Positions 26,067-37,210 of a stretch of DNA of 64,000 nucleotides are shown here, in pieces; the first letter of the stretch is position 1; each line of letters begins with the position of its first letter. The translations under genes were made by a program, and so were the position numbers. This DNA is from Plectrocnemia conspersa (Eukaryota; Arthropoda; Insecta; Trichoptera; Polycentropodidae), in the NCBI GenBank assembly GCA_009617715.1, contig VTFK01000308.1, positions 310,001 to 374,000 on the forward strand. The letters run 5' to 3'. Under the pieces are notes generated by a model. It saw only the letters and a list, made by a program, of their open reading frames with translations, was not told the origin of the DNA and ran no database searches.

Positions 26067-27589
26067 TTACATTTGGTACATTGTTTTTATATTTAATGCT
26101 AGCAATCTATTTTTTTTAACCCTTTTTTGTTTATCCGTAAGTGCTGGACGACCCGCAGGCAATCTCTTACATCCTCTAGTAACCCCAGGCCTGCGCCGAC
26201 TAATCGAAGTTGGTTGCACTTTAATTACAGATCTAAATTTTGCAGGCGCAGGCCGTCTTGAGATATCAGCGATTATATTATCAAAACTTTCTAAGGAATT
26301 AATAGAACAAAATTTACTCTTAATTTTATCAATAAAATCCTTATTTCTGAGATTTGTAAATTGTTTAAATTTATAGCTATAGCATCTAATGCTTCGGTCC
26401 AAGATTCAGTGATTATATTAAGTTCATTACCATCTGGTTCAATAATATTTGAAGTAGACAGTCCGGCACTTTCAGATATTTCTGTATTATTATTTATATT
26501 ATCTAATATTGATGAAATTTTTGGCGTTTCTTCCACCAGTGGATCAAAATGAGCCAGAGGTGGAATATTATCCTCTCCAAATGCCAAACGGGCAATATCA
26601 ATTCGCGATTCTGTAGTGACAGGCGGTGCATTAGGAAGGATTGATCGAGCAATACAAAAAACGCCCTCATAAGCTGGCATTTTTGATTCTAACATCTGAA
26701 ACAAAAATATTAATTTGTTAATATTGTAACAGTTTTATAATATTTAACAATAAGTACCTTCAATGTATTTCCAGAACGTGGACCCAAATGTGTAGATCTC
26801 CATGTTGTGTACCAATACAAAACAGATCTATATTTGGGGTTGATAGATGAATTAGCCATTTCTGTTGAATTCATTCCATATTTTAAATCTAATTTCTTTT
26901 CATGTAGATTGATTGCCTGTGTGATGTCTAAGATAATAAATATTTATAGTTGTATCATGTTTTTTGAAGTAATAAATGTGTAATACCTAAATTATCGTTG
27001 AAACATGATTTAAATACATCTCTAGTTTCAGAAGTAGGTTTTAAACGATATAACACTGCAGCAGAATCAATAGTATGATGGTGCGTAAAATCGAGCTTCA
27101 TAATAGCAGGATAAACATTCTGTAAGATATAATATATGTATTGTACATAAATTTATATTATTATAATGTATACCTAAACATGCACAAAAACACACCTTGA
27201 CGTATTTATCACTTTTTTTGTATTAGCTGTAGTAAACTTGATACGAATATCGTTGCTAAGCAGTTTGTTTTAAACGTATTTGTTATCACAATTTTCCGAT
27301 GGTTGTTGTGATGGCAATAAAACAATTTCCTAGAGTTAATATATATATGTTATCCAGAGTAAATATATATCATATATTAAATTTGATTATTATAAAAATA
27401 AAAACCAACCTGCAAAGGATACGCGACTGCGTATTCGTCTTTCGAATGATCGTCCACGCGGTCTTGGAATTGTCGGCATATTCCTTCATCCATTGATCCA
27501 GGTGACAGGTGTTCAGTATTCAACAAATTAGCTCGATAAGTATTATTATCGAGCTGAATGTGTTGAAAAGAAGCGGGAAGCGTGTCCAT
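26067..27589 (-). pseudogene. MULE transposase remnant, four exons, catalytic core missing
   Basis: The exons read on the minus strand are 27410-27589 (start MDTLPASFQHIQ), 26987-27119 (with LDFTHHHTIDSAAVLYRLKP), 26758-26927 (DITQAINLHEKK and YWYTTWRSTHLGPRSG) and 26695 downward (MLESKMPAYEGV). All splice borders are GT-AG and phases match. In this transposase family (from memory) the third exon should lead into the DDE catalytic domain and a SWIM zinc finger. Here the text jumps straight from YEGV to the post-SWIM tail (NAPPVTTESRIDIARLAFGE). One further frameshift near 26,370 leads into the basic C-terminus (RRPAPAKFRSVIKVQPTS) ending at 26067. Not functional as transposase; the N-terminal DNA-binding part could still be made. 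Confidence 0.65.
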
Positions 27590-27803
27590 ATTTTGGCGAT
27601 GAGCAGCAAAACACGCGAGCGCGCGCGCAGAATCGATGAATGTGCGCGAAACGCATGCGCGGACACGCCGCGCCCCCACCTCGCGATCGCAGCGGCGTAT
27701 TAAGCGACGCCTGTGAGTATTTGTGGAACTGATTTAGGCGACGGCGTGAAACGTCATCGTGACGTCACGGTCTTGCCCTAAAGTGTGCATTTTGTGAATT
27801 AGC

Positions 27804-27812
27804 TTACGGTCT
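27804..27812. repeat. Target-site duplication, right
   Basis: TTACGGTCT, identical to 24513-24521. Confidence 0.85.
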
Positions 27813-27989
27813 ATACACGCAAATTAATGAGAAACGCCACTGTCAAGCATTTGTTTTTTTTATCTGCACCTTTCAATGAAAACGATTACAATGTTTAGTG
27901 GTGACAAATGATTATATCACTTTTAACTACAGTGATTTATATTTACTGCTTTCATTGTTTACGTGTTATAATATAACATTTCTCTCGCA

Positions 27990-28380
27990 TTTGTGTAATT
28001 AATGCATCACTCTAATGAGAGAAGAATGTATGTAAAAATTCCTTCTTATTGCAGTTTAACATGACCAAACACTCCTTCGAAATGGTTAGATTATCGCGTT
28101 TGTTGTTGACAGAGAGTAAATGCGGCACCCATCTGGCAGAGCTTCTGCATTCCCATATATGTATATAAAATGTTGAGTACTCGTTCGACTGAAATGCCTA
28201 TGATCTCAGGTGTCTCGCGCGTAGTGACTCGTTGACCGTCGATTATCATTTTATGGAGTTTATCGACCATTTCTGGCATAGTGGCCTCATGTGAACGGCC
28301 TGGACGCTCATCATTAAAAATACTTGTATAAGGCAAGTAAACATACAAACTATGGCCAAAATATATTTTGTTATGGCCAA
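27990..28380 (-). mobile_element. Mariner fossil (different subfamily)
   Basis: Minus-strand text ERPGRSHEATMPEMVDKLHK, then RVTTRETPEIIGISVERVLN and GMQKLCQMG is the helix-turn-helix region of a mariner transposase (family pattern RPGRPxTAxxxEMVxKVHxM ... LGMxKLCARW). It continues out of frame toward TISKECLVMLNCN near 28,060. Ends not defined. It lies just upstream of the FANCE-like gene. Confidence 0.75.
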
Positions 28381-28518
28381 AGTGTGGGCTGTCAAAATGT
28401 CAGTTAAACGTCAAACGCGTGGCAGTTGTATTTTTAGGTATTACAATTTAAGTAAATGGGTTACATCAAATTTTAAAAGATTTTTTATCATAGAGCAATA
28501 TAAACATTTTTCAGAATC

Positions 28519-29535
28519 ATGAATGGTGAATGGAAGTATCATGAAAGCAATAAAGCTGCTTTGGACAATTTTTTAAGTATAGTCCAAAAGCAAGAAAATA
28601 ATATTGTTACACACAAAGAAAATGTATGGTACAATTTATTTCCTGAACGTTTTAATAAACAAAATGAAGAGAACCAAGAAGTAATCGACTTGTCAACTCA
28701 AGACAGTACACACATTACCGAAACATTGGACATATCAATGAAGGAAATAAATGACATTGAAATAATTAAAAATGATCATAACGAGTACTCCGAATCTTTG
28801 AAAGAATCAACTGAAAATGAAGATAGCATTGGCATTGCAAAACAACTTTTAGAAGATTTCCAAGATGATAGTGTGGATAAAGATAATTTTATCAATATCG
28901 TTAAATCGAATAATTTTCCATCAGTATGTAGTAAATTGACTGAAGTATGTACTAAATTGATTGAATCGGGCGATTTACCGTTCAAAATATGTTCATACTT
29001 TTGTGAAGCATCAGTAGATGTAAAGTGTATTCAAATATTTTGTGTCAATTTTGTTGTTCCTCTACTAAAAAAAGATCTTACTTCTCGTTCAGTCGAAAAT
29101 TCAATTCAACTTTTGATTTTAAAGTATCCATTGGAATTGTGTGAATTTGTTTTAGCATATTTTATCACTTCCTCATGTCCAGTTAATTTGTTTGTTAATT
29201 CTAATATTATAACAGATTTAGAACTTAAATATAAGTGTGTCTTATTAAAATTGTTTTTGGACAATTCTAGCGATGTTCATGAATGGACACTGCTTATAAT
29301 TTTAATGCTTTTTAAATCGTTGCCAAATGAAAACGTTAGAGAATGTAAAGGGATAGTGAAATATTTACGACTTGGCTCTTCTGTATTCGCTAAGAATATT
29401 AATTTCGGTAAATTGTTATACGCTGTTGTGCAAAAATATCATGATAATATTGAATTAAAAGGAGAACTAGAACTGATCGTGAATGAAAATCAATCCGCTT
29501 TTAAAATATCTTGTGTCAATCTTTTAAAGAAATAA
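28519..29535 (+). CDS. FANCE: Probable Fanconi anaemia group E protein (FANCE-like)
   Basis: The 338-residue ORF starts at ATG 28519, four bases after a splice-acceptor-like tttttcag, so an untranslated upstream exon is possible. Residues 1-105 are acidic and probably disordered (EEIIDLSTQDS-type, NEDSIGIAKQLLEDFQDD). Residues about 120-338 form a series of Leu-rich helices like the FANCE C-terminal repeat domain, which binds FANCD2 and FANCC in the FA core complex and helps monoubiquitinate FANCD2. The last 60 residues (VFAKNINFGKLLYAVVQKYH, then AFKISCVNLLKK) fit the conserved FANCE end best. No introns. The stop overlaps an AATAAA (29531-29536), with further poly(A) signals near 29,563. 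Assignment rests on my memory of family pattern, not a search. Confidence 0.6.
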   Translation: MNGEWKYHESNKAALDNFLSIVQKQENNIVTHKENVWYNLFPERFNKQNEENQEVIDLSTQDSTHITETLDISMKEINDIEIIKNDHNEYSESLKESTENEDSIGIAKQLLEDFQDDSVDKDNFINIVKSNNFPSVCSKLTEVCTKLIESGDLPFKICSYFCEASVDVKCIQIFCVNFVVPLLKKDLTSRSVENSIQLLILKYPLELCEFVLAYFITSSCPVNLFVNSNIITDLELKYKCVLLKLFLDNSSDVHEWTLLIILMLFKSLPNENVRECKGIVKYLRLGSSVFAKNINFGKLLYAVVQKYHDNIELKGELELIVNENQSAFKISCVNLLKK

Positions 29536-30738
29536 ATATTTTTTTTAAATTATTTTCCATAAAATAAATAGTATTAATAATTATATGTCAAAATTTATAT
29601 TCATGTAAAAATAAATTTTATATCTTTGTGATAGTTAATAACAATCCGTCTTTAATTATTTACAAATCCTAATTAATATATAAATTATTTAATAATTACA
29701 AAAAATATATATTCAAATTTAAAAGTCTACAACATAATTTAGTAGCAAGGATAGTCTAATAATTTTATAATAATTACTAATTCCAATCTCTCAGACATGA
29801 TAGAAATTAAAAAAAAACTTCTTGATTTAAAAAATAACTGCAATTTCATGCACCGTCACCGATATGTAAATACATATAGCAATAGCTTTTCTTTAGATTA
29901 TATTAAGATCTCCTCAATCATTGGAATTGTTTATAACGAAAATATTTAATCAATATAATTGATCAAATACTTATTTTGATTAAACTTGAATTACGATAAA
30001 CAATAAGAGCAATGTTCAATTTTCTGATAAATAAAAATATTAAATAGATTAAAATAAATATTTTATGACTTTTTTTTACTCAATAGTGATCTAATGTTCA
30101 AGGTTCATTATGATTATTTACAATAGGATGTGAAGTGTTCAATAGAACACTTAAGCTTATGCAAATTTACCATTGACACACTTTTTAGCACTGCTTCATC
30201 TTAGAACCTATACAATTTTATTAGTCATTCATAACTTTTTCTATACAGTGACACTTGTGAGAAGTGCCAACTTCTATAAATATACTATAGACAAAGGTCA
30301 TGGTCAGTAAAGAAGACATTTGTCCACTACATATACATTTCGGCGAGGATACTTTATCAAAACGAAGAGTTTATAAATGATAGTAACGTTTCCAAAAGAG
30401 CCGTCAAAGTTGATATAAATCAATTTTTTTAATACATATATTTCTAATGTGTCTTTCATTGTTCGTGATATTTTATATACAGGGATGTCATTTGCACCCC
30501 CTTGAATTTGTCTAGAAAAATGTATGTCATTTAATTAAATACTATAAATTTTAATGAAATCGAAATATTAAGACGCTGAAATGACGACACTGATTCTAAA
30601 CTAAAACTTCTAGGGTTTTCCCTAAAAAAAATCTAAAATCCATTTGCTGTTCAAACCCAAACCTAACATAATGAAAGTTTTGAAACTATACAGTTTTATA
30701 ACTTTCATTCGGTCAAATACGAACTAAGCTAACTCTCC

Positions 30739-30910
30739 CAGGTGGAAATAAGCTGAAGAAATAGATAGACGTCGCATCTTGCACTTTGCTCCATAGTTTT
30801 TTCTGCATTTGAATATTACACTATATTTTAAAAATATGATGGCTATCCTTACTGATATTACTCTTCTCAGAAGTTAAAAATTCACATCAAAAGCAATAAA
30901 ATCGTGTCAG
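30739..30910 (+). repeat. Dispersed repeat, copy 2 (partner at 5313-5560)
   Basis: Shares agacgtcgc, the tctgca...gaatattaca stretch, atgatggctat and aaaaattcac/aaaagcaataaaatc with the copy at 5,313, but lacks about 80 central bases. Directly followed by the hairpin at 30912. Confidence 0.6.
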
Positions 30911-30911
30911 C

Positions 30912-30959
30912 GCCGTCGCAGTGGGAACACTAGTTAAAGAGCGTTCCCACTGTGACGGC
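30912..30959. repeat. 17-bp inverted repeat (hairpin)
   Basis: GCCGTCGCAGTGGGAAC (30912-30928) and its near-perfect complement GTTCCCACTGTGACGGC (30943-30959), one mismatch, with a 14-base loop. A direct repeat gctgaaatgacgac lies at 30575 and again at 30965, just outside the hairpin, suggesting an element bounded by these sequences. Confidence 0.75.
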
Positions 30960-32833
30960 ACGAAGCTGAAATGACGACCCTGTTTTTGTATTATAATATT
31001 TTGAACATATTTATTTCCAATTTATTAATCCGTTAGTATTTTTCTTGTCAATAAATTTATTTTTGTTCATTATAATGTATTTTACAAATAAAAGTATCCA
31101 ACCATAATTTTTCATGCATTAACAAATGAAGCTACGGAGACGTGGATTGGTGCACGTATGTAGGTGATCCTAATGCGCATAGTTGAAATGTTTCCTGCCT
31201 TCAGAAGCTATCAGATGAGTGAGTGAGTAAAAATTTAAAACTAAAAAAATAAGTTAATTTTCCGAGGACGGTTAAAGTCGGCTTTTAATTTGTAAAAAAC
31301 GAAAAATGTTTTTTTCCAGAGGGTTATTTGAAAGCCCTAGTTTCATTGTTCTGCGAAAAACAATTTCAGGACTCGATGCAGATTTATTAAAAATATTATT
31401 AAAATATATGTAAGTATCGCAAAATATTCGTAATGCATATTTATAGTTTCAACTTCAAATAGCTACTCTCGAAATATTATTTGCTATTCGAATAATCGAT
31501 CATCGCTGCACAAATTTTTGAAGATAATCACCAGATATGAAAGATGAGATATTTTTGTATATACTGTTATTTTGAACTCTACACCAAAAAGAATCAGATC
31601 ATAATCGCCACTTTCTCAATCGATAAAAATCTCAATAAACAACTCGTTTACAAATATCATATGACTTTTATTAATTTTTCCGCTTGTTTTCATATAAAAA
31701 ATTAAAATATATCAAAAGCACACGGGAGTATTATAATTTATCGTTAACCTATCGAGAAAAAGTAGTATTTAAAATAGATCCGATAGAATACTCTTTACAA
31801 CTAGATAACACCTCCGTTATGTATAGCCGTTTTAAAATCCAACCATCGAGAGAACATCGAATATTTTCTATACATCACAGATTTGTTATATAACAATTAA
31901 TAATAACATCGACCTTCGAGGCTTTCGAAAACGACACAGTCGCACGAAATCTTCACATAAAGCGGGCACATACACATGACGCAATAAGATATGAATAATT
32001 TACATATACAACTTAAAGCAACGGATTGAAAATAGAAAATGGAATGTAAAATCAGATCGGCACGTATGAAACGCACAATGTTTTCGTTCTTATTTAAATT
32101 TCATACACACCGAACATGTTTTAACTATCGATCTAAACAAATTGACATTAAACATTTAATTACACAATAATATTACACATATGCCTCTTTGAACAAATTC
32201 ACTTTGTGACATTCAAATATTAACATAATAAAATATAAGCCACAGGTAGCTAGCAAACATCTAAAAAAAAAATAAAAAAAAACAGTTTATCAAGAGGACG
32301 AAGCTCAAATAATAATAATAAAACATTAGTCACTTGAATCATTTACCAATCGATGAAATAGTAATCTGAGAGATAAATTCAACGTGAAATCAATCGAATC
32401 AGATAAATTATATAACACAATTTTTTTAAGAATTAAAATGTATGTATATAAAAAAAAATAAAAATCACAAACATTTATACTCATAGCCTATTCCACAGTA
32501 TCATATATTTTTATATCAGACTCAATACAATGCAGTTTAATAAACTATAACAGCATGAATTAACTTTTTACAGTGCCAAAAATATAAATATTGAGAGAAT
32601 AATTTTATGATGAATAACGTTTATTATAATTACTGCATAAGTATTTTAATAAACAGATATGAATTAGTCATGTAGTAATTAATAATTTGATATTGCAACG
32701 ATTAATCGATAGGCGACAAATTGAAAAATTTGTGCGTGACGACAACGTTGGACACAAAAATGAATATTATCAGAAGGAAGATGGCACATTGAAGAAATGG
32801 CTCAGAATTCACAAGATTCTGTAGCACCTGGTG

Positions 32834-34237
32834 CTATGGACTGGGGCAGAATTCGCCGTACGCCTCGGAAGACTGAGAGTTGCGGAAGAAGTAGAATATC
32901 AGACAGAGCAACAGCGCCGATAGAGTGACGTTCACCAATTGAATTGTCTTTAAGCTCTTCAACTGCATCGTCAGAAGCTCGTGACTCGTTTTAAGGCTCA
33001 GAATCGATTGATTCAATGACACGATCTCTTTCTCGCTGTCGGATATGTGCGAAGTAGTATCGATGATGCTCTTCTTCTTGTTCAAATCCAACGATGGAAA
33101 CGAGCATTGCAAGCGTTTTTGCTCTAGCTTCAATTTAGACATGTTCTTCCATATATCGCCTAGCTCTTGAGACGACAGTTCCGATTGAACCGGAGTGCAA
33201 ACGACCAAGAACTTGATCTTTGGATCGATGACTTGATTCTGGCTTGTCAATATTATCTTTATATACTCGGACTTTCCGGCTTCCAAGACTCCGACGTTCG
33301 GACAAACTTTTAACTTTTCCGGAACGGTCGTTTTAATCTTGTACGCGATGTAGGAATCGTGCGTATTGGTGATTGAAAATCCGCCTGTGTTGTTGGCAAA
33401 CGTTATCACGCTGCGTGGGGATAGACTCATCATGCATAATTTTTGTTCGTCTTCTTCTCCCGGCGGGTTCTCCTGCGTCGGTGATCCCGGATCGGCGAAC
33501 GTGACCTTTTTACTAGACGCGTCGTTGGCCGATAAGATATTAACCGGATGAAAAGTGAAGTTGTATTCGTCTTGTCCGCCCCAACACTTCTGCGCTTGAT
33601 CCATCGGTACGAATTGACTCAAATTGTTCTCTTTCTTCGTAAGAAACTTCATCTTTTCGACCGCTTTAGCCGGCAATAGCGCTTTGATGATCTTGAACGA
33701 CGCGTTCAAGACCCACGACATCTCGAAGATTAATATATAATTCAAAAAATCCGGATAGTAGAGCTTGAACAGATTGATTATGTACTTTGTGAACTCGAGG
33801 TCCATATTGGACAGACCGGTATTCTCCATGTCGAAGAATATGGATATGCGATCGCAGTGCTCGATTTTGTCTAAGCGTTCAAACCAATAGACCAAGCATC
33901 GCATCAGTTCGTCGAAGTTTTTCTGACCTTTCAAGTGCTTCTTGCTTTTGAATATCAATATAGTGTAACCGTCACAATCTCTACCGCGGGGATAAAAGAG
34001 TCCTTCTTTGAGGTAGTCCTGGTTGACGTTGTTCAGGTCGAGATCGTTAGTGCCGAAGGTCTTCCGCCAGGCACACGTGTCCACCAGCATCTTCAGGGCC
34101 AGGTTGAGGTCGCCGTCGTGGTGGTCCAAGAACTTCTGCAGCCACTTGTCATCCTCGATTCTACGGGCGTCGCTCGGGTGAGGGGCGGACTCGCCTTTCT
34201 GGGCAAACGCAGCGCGAAGGTCGGCCGGAGTCGACAT
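32834..34237 (-). CDS. MOSPD2: Motile sperm domain-containing protein 2 (CRAL-TRIO plus MSP plus tail anchor)
   Basis: ER membrane tether of the VAP-like family: in known members the MSP domain binds FFAT motifs at contact sites and the CRAL-TRIO domain contacts lipid droplets or lipid. The 467-residue protein has a CRAL-TRIO N-lobe at about 27-60 and lipid-binding lobe at about 80-230 (GYTILIFKSKKH, RISIFFDMENTGLSNMDLEF, YPDFLNYILIFEMSWVLNASF). An acidic linker follows, then an MSP domain at about 269-350 (SPRSVITFANN, YKIKTTVPEKLKVCPNVGVL). A coiled coil lies at about 400-430 and a single membrane segment at about 433-451 near the end, as in a tail-anchored protein. Length is typical (human 518). 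ATG 34237 begins just before the first lobe and lies in a GC-richer promoter-like area. The whole gene is one exon. Confidence 0.93.
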   Translation of the reverse strand: MSTPADLRAAFAQKGESAPHPSDARRIEDDKWLQKFLDHHDGDLNLALKMLVDTCAWRKTFGTNDLDLNNVNQDYLKEGLFYPRGRDCDGYTILIFKSKKHLKGQKNFDELMRCLVYWFERLDKIEHCDRISIFFDMENTGLSNMDLEFTKYIINLFKLYYPDFLNYILIFEMSWVLNASFKIIKALLPAKAVEKMKFLTKKENNLSQFVPMDQAQKCWGGQDEYNFTFHPVNILSANDASSKKVTFADPGSPTQENPPGEEDEQKLCMMSLSPRSVITFANNTGGFSITNTHDSYIAYKIKTTVPEKLKVCPNVGVLEAGKSEYIKIILTSQNQVIDPKIKFLVVCTPVQSELSSQELGDIWKNMSKLKLEQKRLQCSFPSLDLNKKKSIIDTTSHISDSEKEIVSLNQSILSLKTSHELLTMQLKSLKTIQLVNVTLSALLLCLIFYFFRNSQSSEAYGEFCPSP

Positions 34238-34599
34238 ACCGGCTCAACCAACCGACCTAACCTTTTGACAGTTACGAATCGACTGACTTGGTGAACGGGT
34301 AAGCCTTAACGAACCAATCGGCGGCCATGTATTTTTTATATTTTTTAATCAACTACATACCTATTACATAAATAAATAAATATGTGCAATATATTCATAA
34401 ATCTGAGACCAGCCATAAAAATATACTAGTAATAAAATCAATCGTTATGAACATTTTCTCTCTGATCAACAGCATTTTGAATGGTCAAAATTTTATTAAC
34501 AGCCTAGTCACAATTATCTTATTCAGGGTCAGAATAAAAATAAAAATGTAGGACGATAATGTGAATTAAAAATATAATAAAATGAATAAATACAGGCTT

Positions 34600-34860
34600 G
34601 CCCATATTAATGGGGCATCCCAATAAATATGTCATATCTTAAAAAATCATGAAAATATAAATAAAAAACCAACCGAGGTTGTTTCAAATGCCATATTGTC
34701 AACTAATAACTTGCAGGTGGACAGAGACAATTTTTTCCATTTTATCTGCAATTTTTCTCGCAGCTTAATTTCGGATTTGCAATTAAGTTTGGCAATCTTT
34801 CCTTTTAATTTTGCCCATAATTTCTCTATAGGATTTAGGTCTGGTGAAAAGGTTCAGAAG
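34600..34860 (-). mobile_element. Tc1-type transposase fossil (C-terminal end)
   Basis: Minus-strand text SPDLNPIEKLWAKLKGKI (first residues frame-broken), then EIKLREKLQIKWKKLSLSTC and LVDNMAFETTSVG matches the catalytic-to-C-terminal stretch of Tc1-like DDE transposases. Ends unclear; no intact ORF. Confidence 0.65.
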
Positions 34861-35059
34861 CGGCTATTTAATTAAAATTATTTTCACAATATTCGATTAA
34901 CAAAAAAATCTGAAGAAAACCATAAATTTGTACGGTTTTTAAAATAGCTTTTAAAAACTTGGCGATACTCTAGTAACACTGGCGTGACGGTTTACTCTCG
35001 CCTGGCAATTCTCACCCCGTGATTGTATAGATAATCATATAAACAACCGTTAATCATCA

Positions 35060-35120
35060 ATAAAATATTACTGCAGCGGTTCAATCTGTGTCTAATTGCC
35101 ACCCGTCACCATCCCGTCGC
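35060..35120 (+). repeat. Dispersed repeat, copy 2 (inverted partner at 23515-23590)
   Basis: Ctgcagcggttcaatctgtg, then tctaattgccacccgtcacc, is the inverted form of the 23,515 copy. Confidence 0.55.
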
Positions 35121-35164
35121 AAAAACGTAAAACTATTTAGTAGTAGAAATTAAAATTTAAATAT

Positions 35165-35345
35165 AAATTTGTGCGCTCGCTCTCCAGATAAGCGATGTGG
35201 TGGCGGAAGCCAGGAATACGTGAGACGCGAATTATATTTTCATGGCCAGATCACGTCGGTGGATCACCACTTTAGCGCACGCCCTCCAGGGGGGTGCTTT
35301 AGTGGCGGAAGCCAGGAATAGTGAAGATTACAATCGAATCTCGAA
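35165..35345 (+). repeat. Palindromic GC-rich repeat, copy 1 (inverted partner at 50045-50280)
   Basis: Contains two tandem units that each end in gtggcggaagccaggaat (near 35,211 and 35,312). The second unit has self-complementary arms ccactttagcgcac and ggtgctttagtgg around a short loop. The same two-unit structure is found inverted at 50,045-50,280. Confidence 0.6.
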
Positions 35346-36990
35346 AATAATACAACTATATGTAGTTCTGACGACTGGTTATTAACCCTTTATTTTTTAA
35401 TTGCTCGATATTTATAGTAAATATTTAATTCGATCATGTGTGCATAAAAAGTTATTTGTTATTGCTATAAGTAGTTATTTTGCTGGTTCCAACAAAATAA
35501 ACACTAAACGTTCTAACTATTAGTAATATTTATTGAAACAATATTTAATTTAGGAAAATTCGTATTTCTTATTTAAGCAGCTACGTATTGTTTGCTAAGT
35601 TGTACAGTTTAGCGATATCATTTAAAATAATATTGCTTTATTATATTTGGTAAATATATTAAAATAATGATGATCAAGGCGTTACTTTGTTTATTTACCT
35701 ATTGATACTGTTATTGATGTACTTATAGATGCAGTTTCTTGTAATTCAATATTAGGAGTAACCATATATTATTCAACTTGCACTATAAACGTTTAATATG
35801 GTTTGATGTTTATCAATTATTTTTAAAGATATCTACAGCGAAAATAAACATTTGTCTGAGATTTTGTTAGGAAGAAAATAATTATTTTTGTGAGCAAACA
35901 ATAAAAATTATTAAAAGAAATATTGTATACAGTGCTTTAAATATATAAATGTATTTATAATAAATGTAAATCAGTAATTAAATAAACATTATAAGTATAG
36001 ACTATATATGTATATATGTATTTATGTTTTACTAGTATCTTTCATAAATAGGGGGCCTTAAAACTTATTTCCCCCCTAGAGTAAAAAGATACAATGATAA
36101 AAAACAGATACTTCAAGTAAAGCCACTAAAGTTAAATACCTAGCAATATTTGCCGATCATTGCTATACATATAATATGTAACATATTTGCATATAATTTT
36201 ATCAATTAAAAAATTAAAGAAAATTATAAATGTTATGTCGTTTTTTTTACACACACACACACAGAAAATAATTATTCCTCTTTACCTACATAGTAAAAGA
36301 ATAATTAAACGATAATGAATACAAACGAAAATACATTCTGTCGTCCGCTCGATATTCGCCCTCTATGAATTGTAAAGCTATTGATTATCATCTATCATCT
36401 GAGGTGAAGTCTCGTTCTTATCTTTTTTGGATTATTTACTTCAGCTGAATCGTTTTTAATTTCTACTTGCGATTGTACATCAAATATATGAGACATCTCT
36501 TGATCTCAAAGATAACTTTTTATAAACATTTTTTTAAAACAGACGACTTGTATTTTGTATATTTTTTTGTAGTGTATTTAATATTTTTTATTTCAATTAT
36601 AAAATTACTTGTATTTTGATTTTTGCATTTGCATAAAATATTTTTAAACTAAAAAAAATAGTAGCTTGATAGATTGAAATTTTGAGAACTTTTTAAGCAA
36701 TAAAAATATTTTAGATATTTTTTACTCTCCTACAACCTAATTTTACACGTGTTGCAAAATTGAAACAGATGTCTTAGTTAAATATAAAATTTTCCATTAA
36801 ATATATGTCAAAGTGAAAAATACCGATTGTTTTCATTATAAGCATCAATAGATTTAAATATACACCCAATAAATTGCACTCATAAATGTTTCATACAATT
36901 TTTACAGTGGCTTTAAAGTTTATAAGTATATATTAAAAAAAAAACTATTATAATTTCTTACTACATGAAAAATTAGTTAACAATGTTTAT
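35346..36990. other. Gene-free stretch
   Basis: Very AT-rich with no coding or structural signal noticed apart from a short (ca)n run near 36,250. Confidence 0.55.
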
Positions 36991-37210
36991 TTAATTGCTC
37001 AATATTTTAACTGTCTCTAAATTAATAGCTGAATATACGCGAAGATACGGCCTGAGACTCTTGAGCGCGATCATCGCAACAAGAGGAACTGACCTCCAGA
37101 CACTGTCACTGCCACGTCTAAAAGACCCCAGAGGATCTTCCACGGACATCATCCCTGCGCTAGCTTCTTCACCACTGCTCGGAGAAAACGATACTCGCCC
37201 ATCATAGTTT
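36991..37210 (-). pseudogene. Possible terminal-exon fragment, unrecognised
   Basis: A minus-strand open frame with non-random, GC-richer composition (GRVSFSPSSGEEASAGMMSV, then WRSVPLVAMIALKSLRPYLR). Its TAA stop overlaps AATTAAATAAAC, a poly(A)-signal-like string. This looks like the last exon of a gene, but no upstream exon is visible; the next 400 bases hold a transposon-derived repeat. I do not recognise the protein. It may be a gene fragment, a captured piece of a gene, or chance. Confidence 0.3.

Larger units (their letters stand above)
24522..27803 (-). mobile_element. Mutator-like (MULE, Phantom-type) DNA transposon with internally deleted transposase
   Basis: The 45-bp terminal inverted repeats begin gcatattcacaaaatgcac at 24522 and gctaattcacaaaatgcac on the complement of 27803, with about 40 of 45 positions identical. 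A perfect 9-bp direct repeat TTACGGTCT lies outside each end (24513-24521 and 27804-27812), the 9-bp duplication typical of Mutator elements. The left end carries the subterminal direct repeat gtctctttctagc twice (24,574 and 24,594). Transposase exons lie on the minus strand. Total length is 3,282 bp. Confidence 0.82.
29536..32833. other. Gene-free spacer between FANCE-like and MOSPD2 genes
   Basis: AT-rich, probably containing the 3' UTRs of both convergent genes (a minus-strand poly(A) signal, TTTATT on the plus strand, is at 32620-32625). Within it are a dispersed repeat (30739-30910), a strong hairpin (30912-30959) and a GC-richer unidentified patch near 31,130-31,210. No coding signal; the 69-codon ORF at 31684-31893 is not supported. 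Confidence 0.5.
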
